64,000 bases of DNA from Cryptomeria japonica (GCF_030272615.1 NC_081405.1:604257677-604321676), one strand, 5' to 3'; positions 22,387-35,166 are shown, counted from the first letter of the stretch. Numbers and translations are program-made. Notes: generated from the letters alone by a model not told the origin.

Positions 22387-25300
22387 ATGGGATTGCAAGA
22401 GCGCATGAATTGTAAAGGTCGGTTCATCTTTTTCCTCCTCTTCTTTACTTTCGTGTTGACCGCACTTTCATTCAATGATTTTCAACAGCGAATGCAGACT
22501 GACGCACAAGCTTTGCTCCAATTAAAAATGTCTGTGAAAATAGATCCAACCTTTTCTCTATCTAATTGGGTAGCTGGAAATTATGTTTGCAATTGGACTG
22601 GAATAAACTGTAATGAAAAAGAACGGGTTGAGAGTGTGGTTCTCAAATACAAGCGACTTAATGTCCAGATTCCCCCTCACATGGGCAACATGTCTTTTCT
22701 TACAACTCTCGACCTCTCAAATAATTATTTGTCTGGCCCCATTCCCGCAGAGCTGAGTTTGCTGCACAACCTAGAAAGACTCGTGCTTGGTTCAAATAAT
22801 TTGACAGGTGTCATCCCACAAGAGCTGGAGAATTGTTCTGCGCTCAAAACCTTAGACCTTGGTTGGAACCTTCTGACCGGACGTATTCCCTCTAAACTCG
22901 GTGCTCTCAGGGCTCTAAGAGTACTGAACCTGGAAGGAAATCGGTTTTCAGGAGAAATTCCCAAGTATCTAAGTAACTGCACAAGATTGCGTTACTTGTT
23001 GCTGAGCAGGAATATGCTTGAGGGACCAATTCCAGAGGATATAGGCTATAATCTGCCCAAGTTGCAAGAGATTTCCATGCACCGCAATAATCTAAGCGGC
23101 ACCCTCCCTAAATCAATATGGAATTGTTCGGCGCTTTATATTTTTCGCACAGGCTATAACAATTTGAGTGGAGTGATACCCCGAGAGTTGGGGTTGCTGA
23201 ATCGCCTACAATCACTTGGGCTTGGTGTTAACCGCTTCCACGGAATTGTTTTTCCTTTTCTCTTAAATTGTACACAACTACAGGTGGTTAATCTCGTACT
23301 CAACAGATTTGAGGGCTCCATTCCGATAGATTTTGGCTTGAAGCTCACTAACTTACAGAGGTTTTGTGCGGGAGGAAATCTATTAAGTGGGGAAATCCCA
23401 AAGTCTTTGGGTAACTGTTCTCAGCTCTCAATTGTTGATCTCGGCGGCAATCGGCTCAGTGGTGTGGTGCCCCAAGATTTGGGAATGCTAACTGCTCTGG
23501 AAATATTGTATCTGGGTGGAAATAATTTGTCAAGTGGAAGTTCTGCGAAAACATCTGTTTTTGATACTCTTACCAACTGCTCCCATCTCAGAGGTCTCGA
23601 TGTCTCTCAAAACCATTTCAGTGGCACTTTGTCAGGGGGCATAGGAAAACTTCCTCCCTCTTTATCAGAACTGTACTTGAGTTTCAACAATTTCACTGGC
23701 AATATACTGGAAGAAATCGGCAACCTTACTGCGTTGACCATTCTTTCTCTCGGCAAGAACAATGTAACTGGCGAAATTCAGAAAGCAGTAAGCCGTCTGA
23801 AGAATCTACAATGGTTGGACTTGAGCTCCAACAAGTTGCAGGGCAGCATTCCACCGGAGTTTAGCAAGCTGATAAATTTAGCATATCTATGGCTAGGGCT
23901 AAATAATATCTCTGGAGAAATTCCTTCATCAATTGGCAGTTTACAACAACTAAGGAAACTGGACATCAGTTGTAATGACCTAACAGGAAGGATACCAGAT
24001 GCAATTGGACAATGTTTTCGTCTGGAGATGATTGACCTTTCATACAACAGCCTCATTGGAAATATCCCAATGGAGATCTCAAACTTCCATTCACTGGCCT
24101 TCTACCTCAACTTTTCACACAATTCATTGACAGGAAGATTGCCTTCACTGGGAGTAATGCAACTTATTCAAGCCATAGATATCTCTGCTAATGAACTCTC
24201 AGGACCCATCCCTGGCGACATTGGCAGTTGTGTGGAACTGCAATACCTAAATTTCAGCAAAAATCAATTGAATGAAATAGTTCCAACATCAATAGGACAG
24301 CTCAAAAGCCTTGAAGTCATTGACTTGTCCTTCAATAATCTATTAGGACCAGTGCCACACACTATTGCAAATCTCTCTTTGCTCCGCCTGCTGAATTTCT
24401 CCTACAACAACTTGAATGGATTAGTACCCAATCAAGGAGCTTTCAGAAATCTAAGTACAACATCATTTTTGAGAAATCCTAGATTATGTGCAGTCTCTGG
24501 CTGGTTGAATTTACCAAATTGCACAGGCTCTGCCGCGATCCGTTCCAATGGATTTAATTGGAAGTTTGTCATGCTTGTTTCAATTGGTACAGTTGTGGCA
24601 TTGTGTTGCATTTTGGGTGTATTTTACATCCTTTTCAGAAAGAACAAAAGAGAACCATTCAAAAATAGTTTACTGGGAAGAGGTTTGAAGCAAATTTCTA
24701 ACCAGGAGCTTCACAGTGCAACGGAAGGATTTAATGCCGCTAATTTGCTATGGGCGGGTAGCTTCGGGTCGGTTTATCGAGGACTGCTATCTGATAATAC
24801 ATTGGTGGCTGTTAAGGTATTCGATCAGGACCCTCCAAATTCATACAGGAATTTCTACAAAGAATGCAGAATACTGAGAAAAATCAGGCACCGCAATCTG
24901 GTCAAAGTCTTGTCCTGTTGCTCAACACCAGGATTCAGAGCTCTGGTACTCCAGTTCATGTCAAAGGGAAGCCTCGAACAACAGCTGCACCAGGATTGCA
25001 GATTGAGTTTAGAGATGAGATTGAACATTGCACTAGATGTGGCGCACGCTTTGGCATATTTACACCATGATTGTTCTCCTCCCGTTGTTCACTGTGACCT
25101 GAAACCATCAAATGTTTTGATGGATGAGAACATGACAGCCCATGTTGCTGATTTTGGCATTGCCTGTCTAATGACTTCCACCGATTCTGCAAACAGCAGC
25201 ACATCTAGATTGAAGGGAACAGTAGGCTATCTTGCTCCAGGTAAATTTCTTAGTAAAATGGAAATCTAAAATCTGTGGTAGGTTTTCTTATGTTTATCTT

Positions 25301-25801
25301 TAATATTTTCTTATGTTACATTATGAATGTCTTTTTTAATAAGAACAATGAACTATTATAGAATATGGATTGGGGGCACAAGTGACGACCAAGAGCGATG
25401 TTTACAGTTTTGGAGTGGTCATCCTTGAAATGGTGACAAGGAGGCGGCCCACTGATGATATGTTTACTGGAAACAGAACTTTGCCCAGTTGGGTGAGAGC
25501 AGCGTTTCCTAAAGCTCTGGACAAGGTTTTGGACAGAGAAGTGCAAGGTGAATCAAAAGAGCAGGACAGTTGGTTAACTAGTTTGATTGGATTGGGGCTG
25601 CAATGCACGAGATATAGTCCGGGGGAAAGGCCAACAATGAGAGAGGTGGAGGGCATACTGGAAAGGATAGTGTATGGCGCATCATACGGCAATTTAGAAG
25701 GGCACCCATCGGTGCAGAGTTTATTGACATCGGACAAAGAATTCGACCATCGAAATAGCGACACATCATTTTCATCCACGGATGAAAGGGAAACCAGTTG
25801 A
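22387..25801 (+). CDS. LRR receptor-like kinase, non-RD, one intron (copy 1)
   Basis: Coding exons are 22387-25240 and 25362-25801, giving 1097 residues. A hydrophobic signal peptide (about 13-29) is followed by an LRR N-terminal cap (39-76, ending VCNWTGINC). About two dozen leucine-rich repeats run to about 690, with one transmembrane helix at 727-750. The kinase domain (about 785-1065) has Lys810 in VAVK, HCDLKPSN at 902-909 and DFG at 922-924. Cys before the catalytic Asp makes it a non-RD kinase, the class that includes FLS2, EFR and XA21-type immune receptors. The intron is GT-AG, 121 bases, and splits the Glu of APE. The glycine loop reads LLWAGSFGSV: the first loop glycine is Trp789, unlike copy 2 (LLGAGSFGSV), which may weaken ATP binding. 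The start is the first in-frame ATG, six codons before another Met. The ligand is unknown. Confidence 0.92.
25241..25361 (+). other. Intron of receptor kinase copy 1
   Basis: The donor is CCAG|GTAAAT and the acceptor ATTATAG|AATATGG. Joining gives GTVGYLAP-E-YGLG, the expected kinase activation-segment sequence. Copy 2 has the intron at the same codon (54146-54267). Confidence 0.9.
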
Positions 25802-26252
25802 GTGCTGAAACTAAAATAATCCATTTTCATCTACAATCTCAGCTAAAATGGAGTTTAAAACTGTGTCATATATATGTGTGTGTTTTTTTTCTGTAAGCAC
25901 GTGGTTCGGAAACTTTTATATACTCTGGTAGCCATTTATGTATTTTTAATATTCGATTTGACTATTATATTTGAATATTTCAAAATATAAATTTATTTTA
26001 CAAAAAATATGTTTTTAAGTATAATATTTTATTGCCTCCATCAGAAATTTTAAATCAATATTTTTAATGTTTAATTGTTTTATTTATCTTTGCTTTATAA
26101 AATATTATAAAAGTTTTTATCTAATTTTAAATTTTTTGATTAACTAATAATAATAATTTTGTTTTCTTAAGGATATAAATGTCATCAAGTTTATCTTAAA
26201 AGAGATTTTATTATTTTTTACTTCATTACAATTTTTTTATTGTTATTTATTT
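25802..26252 (+). other. 3' flank shared by both kinase copies
   Basis: Phrases such as TTTAATGTTTAATTGTTTT and AATGTCATCAAGTTTAT recur after copy 2 (54940-54965 and 57028-57045). The homologous flank after copy 2 is split by a LINE-like insertion. No gene. Confidence 0.65.
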
Positions 26253-27068
26253 ATATTATTTTTTTATTTTTTTTTTAATCGATAATGGGCCGTAGCCGTA
26301 TAATTTTAATACAAGTTCGGTTTAGTGTGGGCACCGGCAGGAAAGAACCAAACAAATAAAACCTCTAGTCTTGCCCAAGGATAAATTCCTAGATCATCAA
26401 TACATTTCCCGAAGAGCCAAATGGCCAATGGTTAGCTGCTTGGGTGATTACATAATTTGTTAGCTCCCCTTACATCGAGATTAACCTTGACCTTCTATGA
26501 TAAGATTTCAGTAGCAAAAGGAGAGCCTTGCCATTTGAGAAGAGTCGGTTCTGTAGTACCCCAAAAGCATATGCTTTTGTACCTAGTTGCACTGGTCAGA
26601 AAGTGGTTTCCTTAATTGCTTATGGATCCTATGAATTTCTGTAAAATGTCCTCCTATAGCCTAGATATTCATGTTAATCTTGAAAAAGAATTAAACTCAA
26701 AAACATGAATAAAATTGTTGAGCAAGGGAAAATAATAAGCCTAACCAACTTCATAAAGCAAATCTAAGATACAGAGTCATGTACCAATAGTGCTTCCTGA
26801 GTGCCTAAACCTGGTCGATATTAAGTCAGGCTGATAACAAATATAAAGGTTGATACCTGCATCGACATCTTGTTAAAGAGCCTAATAAAGCAAGGAGTAA
26901 ACTTGACCAAACGGACCAGGGCCATTATAGTTGTGGGCCACTGAGGATTACTTTCGAAGAGCATAGAAAGGACAACACGAAGTCAAAGCCATCTCAGAAT
27001 ACAGGAAGGAATGTCTATTTTATAAAGAAAACAACATAGAAAAGGCCGAGAGTAGTATAAATTTCAAA
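26253..27068 (-). mobile_element. Poly(A)-tailed retroposon remnant (copy 1)
   Basis: Read on the minus strand it ends TACGGCCCATTATCGATTAA then a run of A, the signature of a LINE or SINE-like 3' end. The same sequence, similar in length and orientation, lies at 57690-58560 behind kinase copy 2; matches include GTGTGGGCACCGGCAGGAAA and CCTCTAGTCTTGCCCAAGGA. No open frame of note was found. Confidence 0.65.
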
Positions 27069-27399
27069 TTAAATTAATTAGAAATAGTAGGATTAAAAAT
27101 AATCTCGTTTTAATTAAAATTAATTATGCTTTAATTTGAAATAATATGTGTATTTGTAAATTTCAAATTCCATTAACTTGCTTGTTGTGTAATTGACTTT
27201 TTCTCCTATATAATTAAGCCCATTTATAATAGATCATGGTTTTAATTTAAAATTTAGATCTTTAGGACCCTTCTCTTTCTCATTTATTATTTATAATTTA
27301 TAATTTAATTTAGATAGTCCATAAATATTTAATTTAATTTAGATTTTGAAACCATGTGTCTTTATAGTTTAGCAAACACTTCAATTCGTGCTCTAAAAT
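27069..27399. other. AT-rich spacer
   Basis: 'aatttaaatt' words only; no gene. Confidence 0.5.
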
Positions 27400-28010
27400 T
27401 AACAAACTTGTCTTTTGTGTCTTCAACAATAGGCTCTTTTTGTTTTATCCTTTGAAAGGGGCCTACCTCCGGAGTAGCCCTTAAGGCTTGGTGAGAGGGA
27501 ATGACCCAAAGTGGTAACAAGATAAAGCCAAGCTCTTCCAAGCCACTATAAATAAATGTGTTTGTGATGAAAGTTGCAAGCAACGGGTGTTTCATGCTAC
27601 TATAACGGTATTATGACTCCCCATAAACCCTATAGAGTGCAACCTCTATAGGCTGGGAGGCCTTCCATTTAACGGAGCGTAACATGTTGCTGATTATAGC
27701 CACTCGAATGGATGCCCATACTAGACACCTTTTGTGTTAGAATCCAAAAACCTTCTAGTTGTTGGCACAAGATTTCGGACCTTTGAAGTAGCTCACATTC
27801 TTATGGTTCTTAGTAGAGATACAAAGTTCGCCACAAGGAGTTTTCATGGGGAATGGTGCTTGGTTGCCCCAAAAAAGTGAGTGCCATGGAGGGGAGCCAA
27901 TGGGGTCAAGCACCTAAGTATCTACTCTAAATTGCATAGCTTAGGGTAATCCCCCAAGTGAGATTCAATAACTACTATCTCATCCAGCCCTAGGATTTGT
28001 GCTTGCATGA
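27400..28010 (+). repeat. Second copy of the 5290-5870 repeat block
   Basis: It shares AATGACCCAAAGTGG, GATAAAGCCAAG, CACTATAAATAAATGTG and later phrases with 5390-5480, in the same order. It is a truncated copy of the dispersed repeat family found in the left part of the window, and it abuts the inverted-box array of the DNA transposon. Confidence 0.6.
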
Positions 28011-28070
28011 TCAAAAAAATCAAACACTTTCAAACAAACAAACATTGTGTCTTCTTTGTTTTCAAGTGTA

Positions 28071-28920
28071 TGCAAAAATATTTCACATTACACTTGAGTC
28101 CCTTTAAAACCTATATTATGTGATGCTAGGACCTATTATGTGATATTAAGACCTATTATCTATGATAATACCTATCTTAAATATGACATAATAGAACCTA
28201 TTATGACATAATAGGTCTTATTGTGACTTAATAACATGATCACATATGCAAAAACATTTCACATTATATACTTGATCTCGGGCCTTAAGAGGTCTATATT
28301 TATGATATATTAGGGCCTCTTATGTACATGCAATAAATTAATGACCTATTATCACATAATTTAGGTCCTAATATCACATACATAATAGGTCCTAATATTT
28401 GCATAATATAGGTCTTAAGGGGAGTCAAGTATAATGTGAAATGTTTTTGCATTTGTGGTCTTGTATTAAGTCATAAAATTAATAAGACCTATTATGTCAT
28501 TTAGGTTCTAACTTATACCATATTTAAGACAGGTACTTAATTTCATGTGATAGGTCCTTTAATATCACATAATATATCTGTCTTAAGGGGAGTCAAGTAT
28601 ATTAATGTGAAATATTTTTACATACGTTGTCATATTAAGTAATAATAAGGCCTATTATGTGATATAATGACTTATTATGTGATTATAGGTCTTAAATGTG
28701 ACATAAATTTAGAATCTATTATGTCATAATGGGTTCTATTTATATGACTTGACGTATGCAAAAAAATTTCACATTATACTCAATAGTCCCATTAAGACCT
28801 ATATTAAGCAGATCATATTAGGACCTAGTACATGTGATATTAGGAGGTCTATTATACAATAATAGGTCTTAAATATGACATTATAGTCGACCTGTTATGA
28901 CATAATTTTTAAATGTCTTG
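28071..28920. repeat. Array of alternately oriented boxes (candidate transposon end)
   Basis: A box of about 55 bases, TGCAAAAACATTTCACATTA then TACTTGAGTCCC...AAGACCTATATTATG, occurs forward at about 28071, 28246 and 28753. It occurs as its reverse complement at about 28401 and 28568 (CATAATATAGGTCTTAAGGG ... GTGAAATGTTTTTGCA). Between boxes, words like ACCTATTATGTGATATTAGG also appear in both orientations. The unit spacing is roughly 160-185 bases in the order F-F-R-R-F. Such alternating arrays are typical of subterminal regions of DNA transposons, and a transposase-like gene starts immediately after. Confidence 0.7.
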
Positions 28921-28942
28921 AACATTTGGTTTCAAATTAAAC

Positions 28943-31900
28943 TTGGAATTTCGTTGCATTAAAAATATTCTCTGTCATCTTAAATTATGTGTAGAACGAG
29001 CTCGAGAAGAAGGGAGTTCTGAAGCAGGAGTCGAGGCAAACAAACCTGCTGAAGAACATAATATAGTAGATGAACATGGGGAGGCACTTGCCCAAGTTGA
29101 ACCAATGGAGGTTGAAGGAGAGGGGTCAGGCTCCTTACCTCCTACCACTAGTATGGATGACCATATTGTGGATCTAGCTAAACAGGTGAAGAGAAATATT
29201 TCTTATAAAAATTTAGATCATTTACTTGAAATGGATTTGGATGAGTTGAAATGTCTCAGTGAAGAACCTAGACATACTAAAAGGAGGACAATGAATAAAA
29301 GTGCAAAAGAAATAATGTCTCATTTCTACAATCTTGATACTACACTAGAGAAAGCTCAATTGTTATTAATTGTACTTACTCATAAAGACTTAATAGATCC
29401 ACTAAAATTGTTGGGTATAGATACAACTAGTCAAAAGAGGAAAATTTCTTAGCTACAAAAATCTATTGTTGATAATGTTAAGAAAGGTTTGGTGAAAAAT
29501 GGTAAAAAATATCAAATATTAGATAAGACCATTTCAAGAAGAGTGATGTTGACATCTGTAGTAAATGAAAGATTGCCTCAAAAAAGACAAATCTCTTCAC
29601 TGTCATGTGAGTTTGGTTTTACTAGAAGGACGATATCACAAATTGTTAAAAGGAGAAAGAGTTTGGATGATACTACCTCAGAAGGGAATTGGATAATTAT
29701 GTGTAGAGCTCCTTGTTCTGATAGAATTGAAGATGTTAGGAAATTTGTGACAAGTTTTTGGAATGATAATACTCATCCTTCATCAAACAGTAGAGATGTT
29801 ATCAAGCAAAGGATTGGCCCTGATCGTTATGATATTCATGTAAAACATTCAATAGAAACAAAAAAACATGAATTGTATGTGTTTACTAAAACAAACCCTC
29901 ATATAAAGATTGGACAAACCATGTTTGAATGGATAAGGCCATATTATGTGAAGGTAAACAAAGTTTTTGAAACTTGTTGTTGTTATCACATCAAATTTGA
30001 TCTGTACTATCAGGTGTTTCGAAAGATTAGAGAAGATAGTGATGGTTATGAAAAAGTTCCTCCTAAACGAACAAGTCAATTCATAGCATCCATCTTATGT
30101 GATAAATCAGATGATAATCCAACCGGTCAAATAAATTGCATAAAAGGAATTTGTGGAACATGCGGGGACTTGGCTAAATTGCCTTTGAAAGATGAAGATG
30201 TTGACATGAGGAAGATGGTAAATTGCAAGAGTTACAAGTACAAAAAATTTGAAACAAAATTTGGAAAGGAATCTACAAGGTTAGATTATGTAGAAGAGGA
30301 AATACATATTGGAACATTTATGTAAAATTTTTGTAAGTTGATAAAACCATACATATGCCATGGTTTATTTGCCAAGTGGCAAGCAGAACAATTTAAAATA
30401 TTAAGAGACACTTTCCCACTTGGAACTATTCTATCCCTAGTGGACTTCGCAGAAAATTACTCTTTTGTGCATCAAAAAGAGATTCAATCAGAGTATTACT
30501 TTTCAAAGCAAATCACTATTTTGGTGCATGTGTGTTATCGACATGCACAGATGTATTTGGATGGTGTTGATAGTACATTTAAAAATTGTGTCATTAAGAA
30601 AGAGTACCACTTCTATATCAGTGATGATAAGGAGCATGACACACTTTTTGTACAACATTGCTTTAAGAAGTTTTTTTAATATTTGAAAGAGAGAGGCATA
30701 ACAATAGTTAAACATTTTGTTTGGTATGATGGGTGTGTGGCACAATTCAAATCTTTGAGGCCATTTTATGCACTATGTAGATATCCTCGAAATGACAAAA
30801 TACCACATGTTTGGAGTTTTTTTGAGAGTGGTCATGGAAAGGGTGAACATGATGGTGCAGGAGCTTGTATCAAACGTGCTCTAAGAAAGAATCAAATAAA
30901 TTACATAGGAGATCGTATGATGCACATGATGTTGTTGAATGGTGTAAGAAACACTTTGAGCAACCTAATTATACTAGTGAATCATCATCGAGAACATGCA
31001 GACCCATTCCATATAGAGTGTTTTGGGAGATAGCCAGTATGTGTTCTCTTTTAGTGTTTTATTTTAAATTTTAAATTTTTTTTTAAAATGTTCCTCGTTC
31101 AAATGTTTTAATTTAACAACTTGATCTACATGCATGTTCGTGTACACATGTACATTTTGCAGATGTGGATAGAAGATAAATGCATGGATGCAAGAGCGTG
31201 GAGAGGACAAGATATTTGCATTGTGTCATGAGTACAGATAATCGTCCATGGACATTATACACTAGGGATTATTCATGTTTTTGTGCTGATTGCATTTTGG
31301 AAAACTATGTTGATTGCAAGAACCAAGAGCTTGGATATGTTAGTGAATGGAAATTGGTGCCACTAGATGTTTCTGACACATACGAGGATTCAAATGAGGA
31401 CAAAATCTTTGAAGACATTCCTTTGATTGCTGGTGATTATGATCATATTTCAGAATTGATTAAAAAAGGTATATGACGTACACATATATATTTGTTTCCT
31501 TAAAAAATGTTGCGTACATGTAAATAAATTATATATTTAAGTTTTAAATAGAGTACATGATATTTTAAATTTATTCAACTTGTTTCAAATTGTAAGAGAT
31601 ATTTTTGCAGTCATAGCAGAAGATGGAAATATAGAAGGTGTTAGTTATTATTTATTGTGTTGCATAGAAGAGAGAAAGAAGTTAACAAAATCTAAAATGA
31701 GCGATGGAATGTCCTTTCCCACATGTTTGAACTGATTCAATCTACATTTAAATTATTTTAAATAAATTTATTTTAAACATGCACACATCTGCACATGTTT
31801 TCATTTTTATATGTACACAGATCGCTTGCATGCAAATTTATAATTTCTCATTTATTATATACATGTACATGCAGGTTCAGTTGTAGTGCAAGGGACATAT

Positions 31901-32102
31901 TTCAAACAAGTTAAAATTGTTCAACATGGGATTCATTTCACTGAATACCAAATTGACAACAAGGTATATCAGTATAGCCACTTGATCATTGCTATTGGTT
32001 CCACGTCGCGGGCGGTCTCAAAAATGGAGACTAGATAGTGAAGATCATGAGAAAATATTAAGTGTTATTGAAGAGCGTTCTGAACCACTTGATGTGGTAT
32101 GA
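28943..32102 (+). pseudogene. Transposase-like gene of a DNA transposon, four exons
   Basis: One reading frame runs from about 28943 to 30900 with three in-frame stops, then shifts frame to reach RVFWEI near 31030. Further exons 31163-31468, 31611-31724 and 31875-32102 have GT-AG borders; the first two of these keep the frame, while the last contains another frame shift. Conserved features are LVDFAENYSF (Asp near 30443), WYDGCVAQFKS (Asp near 30728) and ESGHGKGEHDGAGACIKRAL (acidic residues near 30845). A late Cys-rich stretch YSCFCADCILENYVDC and a C-terminal SVVVQGTYFKQV...YQYSHL domain follow. The HGKG..DG.G..KR motif with upstream Asp residues resembles DDE-type transposases seen in repetitive ORFs of plants and invertebrates; I cannot assign a named superfamily. 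N-terminal acidic and basic segments precede a helix-turn-helix-like FTRRTISQIVKRRK. It is defective but lightly damaged. Confidence 0.65.
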
Positions 32103-33040
32103 ACTATTTAGTAAACCAAAGTACATGTGGTTCAACCAATGAATTGAATTAATACTTGATAAATTAGAACTTAACTTGTTTTGAAACTTGGATAAATATT
32201 TGAATTTAATACCTGATCTATATATATATATATGGCTTGTGTGGACCATATATTGTTTAGTTAAATATGAAATTTTCAATTAGATTAAATTAGGATGTAT
32301 GAAGTTAATTTGTATGTATGTTAAATAATACTTACGTGCATGTATGTAAAGTAAATTGGGACATGTGGATGAATTGAAAATGTGTTAAGGTCGGATGTAT
32401 GCAGTTGATTAGGATGTATAGTCTATCTAATTATAAATGCATGTATACATATGTAATTTGTAAGTTGTTAAAATAATTTTAAAGCATGTATGTAAAGTAA
32501 ATTAGGACATGTATTTATTTAATTAAAAATGCACATGTGTAAATTTAATTAAAAATGCATATTTAAATTAGAATGCATCTGTAAATTTGATATTAAATTA
32601 GGACATGTGTGTAATAATTGAAGAGCGGTCTGAACCACTAAGTGATGTGTTGTGAACTATTTAACTTGTATGTACCTAGAAGTACATGGTGTGAACTATT
32701 TAGTACACCTAGAATTTAAATTATTGAATACGTTCATTAACTTTAGTTTGTTCATTTGATATGAACAAGTGTGATTTTTATATTATTCATGGCTTGCACA
32801 GTGGAGTGGATATATATTGTTCACAAATTCTTTTAAATTAATGCATATCTATTGTATACATGTTACATGTAGTAAAATTTAAAGTGCGTAAGTAAATTTA
32901 GTCATAGATATATATAAATTCGAAAGTTTTAGAGAACATGTGCATTCAATCATATATATTTAAAGTGTGTAAGTAATATAACATGTGTGCATTCAATCAT
33001 ATATAATTATCTTAATACAAATGATGTGATATATTTGATC
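32103..33040 (+). other. Non-coding region between convergent genes, with partial duplication
   Basis: The transposase 3' end (TTGAAGAGCGTTCTGAACCACT, about 32069) recurs at 32619 as TTGAAGAGCGGTCTGAACCACT with following TATGAACTATTTAGTA-like sequence. The phrase ATGTATGTAAAGTAAATT recurs at about 32341 and 32489. No further exon is recognised. Confidence 0.55.
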
Positions 33041-33245
33041 TAGGATCAAATGTACAAACTATACATATATAAAGTATATTCTAACCATACATGCACATGA
33101 TATATATAATCCAAGATCAAACACAAACTATATAAAGTACATAATCTAACATAGATGCATGAAATATATAATCTGATCAAACACAAACTGTATAAAGTAT
33201 AATCTAGTCTAAACTTCATACATGCATGAATATATAAAAAGGTAA
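33040..33245. repeat. Short degenerate tandem repeat
   Basis: A roughly 60-base unit built on ATCAAACACAAACTATATAAAGTA and TACATGCATGATATATAATC recurs about three to four times. On the minus strand it translates as repeats of LYSLCLI.LYI, a compositional artefact. Confidence 0.55.
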
Positions 33246-33299
33246 ACAAATGAGCTATAAAGTCCATCAAATCAACATGCATCATGTCGGCCACAAACA

Positions 33300-35166
33300 T
33301 AGCGACCATCTAAGGGAGAGTCCTAGTGAGAGTCTGGATGTCCAATAGACCCCTGCAAAAGTAGAATTTATTTAAATATTAAATATAGATCTCTAAACAC
33401 ATGTACATCAAATCCGACTAGAGTTAAATTAAAATTAAAATATAAATTGTAACGCACATACATACATGTACATATAAAAAAAACCATAACTAACCTGTCC
33501 ACTAACAACATTGAAAGAATCTCTCCTACGCACACACTCAGAGCTCAAGCTAGGAGTGACATGAGCTAACTGTTATACATATACATATATATATATATAT
33601 GTATGTATTTAAGGATTAGTCCAGGATCAATTTAAATGATACAAATTAACTTCTACTATTTATTAAATGATCTATATATAGACTTATCGTATATTACAAC
33701 ATATACATCTTGTAAAAAATTTAATGCATGTATGTACATACCTATGTATCAAGAGTAGGTTGTATAGTTTGATCATATCCTATGATCATATCAACCACAT
33801 CACTCTTGCCTGCTTATCTCTCTCTGGCTGTAAGTATGATTGAGGAGTGTAAGGGGATAACTAGATGACTAGGCATCGTGGATGAAGTGTCTAACTGTAG
33901 TAGCATATCCATAAACCTAGTATGGATCAAACCTCGCAACTTCTCCTCAAATGAATCCAAGCCCTCATCTGTGATATGGACCTAGTTAGCTCGTATCTCC
34001 TCCTCTACAGCAACAAAGTGATCTATAGGTGGGTCAGTGCCCGAAGCATGCGTAGAGTGATGAGAATGTTGTGACTGCCTTAGGGTATGCGTCGATGCAG
34101 CGGTAGCCTTCCCATCTCTAAGAATCTCCTCTCTAACATAAGCCAATGGTATCCCAAGCTGAGATGAAATAAAACAGTAAGAATGTAGTAGGTCCTCAGC
34201 TAAATACTGTGACATATGTACATGTCTACCACCTCCTACTATAGTCGCTACCTCATTTGGGGAGGGGATTCCAGCAGTAATATACTGATCATCTAAATCC
34301 GAAGCCACCCCATGACTAGAATATGCATGATCTGTGGATGATCTCGAACGTGGTTGGCTCATCATATATCTGTCCAGCCTGTCAGATGATATGGTAGCTA
34401 TTGCTGATGCAATCTATCCAATCCCATCAATTGCTTCTCTCTGAGAAGAATTCACAATGTGATCTTCTCTGGGGGCGAGGGCTGGGACTACTACCAAAAA
34501 TCTTTGGCTAACAAGGTCCCTGTGTCTAGGCGGAGCTCTATCATGCCTATGATATGCATCTTTATCAGCAATCCTGCTCCTCCCCTATCCGTAATATGTT
34601 GGAATATCAAGGTAGTTTGCTTTCATCTAACAATGAACCACAGCAAATACTTGTTGTGCAAAGTATAATGGTATCTAGTCGTTATTAGGATAAAAACCAT
34701 GGGTAGCTAAGAAGCGTGGGTAAATCAATTATGCAACCTGTGGGTCGACACATCTTGTGACCTGATATCCTCTCACCTTACTCTTCTCCTAATACTGTGG
34801 AATGCATCTCTCCTTGATGGTCTCCTTTGAGACCACCCTCACCACATCAGCAAAAGAATCAGAACCCCTCACCTCACTCCTCAATTGTCTATAAATATCC
34901 TCTATAACCTTAGGTGAGAATGAGGTGTGAGAAACTAAGTGGTCCCTTAATGTCTGCAAACTATCAAAAATGGATGTGCATGTACTCTTGTACATGCCAT
35001 CAGTATGGGAGTCATCTAATATGACCCTCAAACTATGCAACTCACGATCACTGTACTGGAAAATGGTAGCAATGTCGGGCAACGAGGGATCTTGGTGTGG
35101 AGGATCTATATCATTAATGTGTGGCTCTTGATCATGAGCCTGTGTAGGTGGATCCTGGGATGCCAT
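33300..35166 (-). pseudogene. Convergent multi-exon gene of unknown function in the transposon
   Basis: It starts with ATG at 35166 (MASQDPPTQAHDQEPHINDI). A first coding stretch of about 140 residues has SDRELHSLRVILDD and SFSPKVIEDIYRQL. A second stretch near 34500-33970 includes ISSDRLDRYMMSQPRSRSSTD and LGIPLAYVREEIL. Splice-like borders define small exons: 33495-33569 begins after ACAG and ends before GTTAGT, and another begins at 33352 after TTTTGCAG. The protein is rich in His, Ser, Asp and Gln and matches no domain I know. Several in-frame stops show decay. Its position, tail to tail with the transposase gene, suggests a second gene of the same element, perhaps an accessory DNA-binding protein, as in two-gene plant transposons. 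That role is inference. Confidence 0.5.

Noticed and set aside
28071-28920. CRISPR-like array
   Set aside because: Repeats alternate orientation, are degenerate and lie in a plant genome beside a transposase-like gene.
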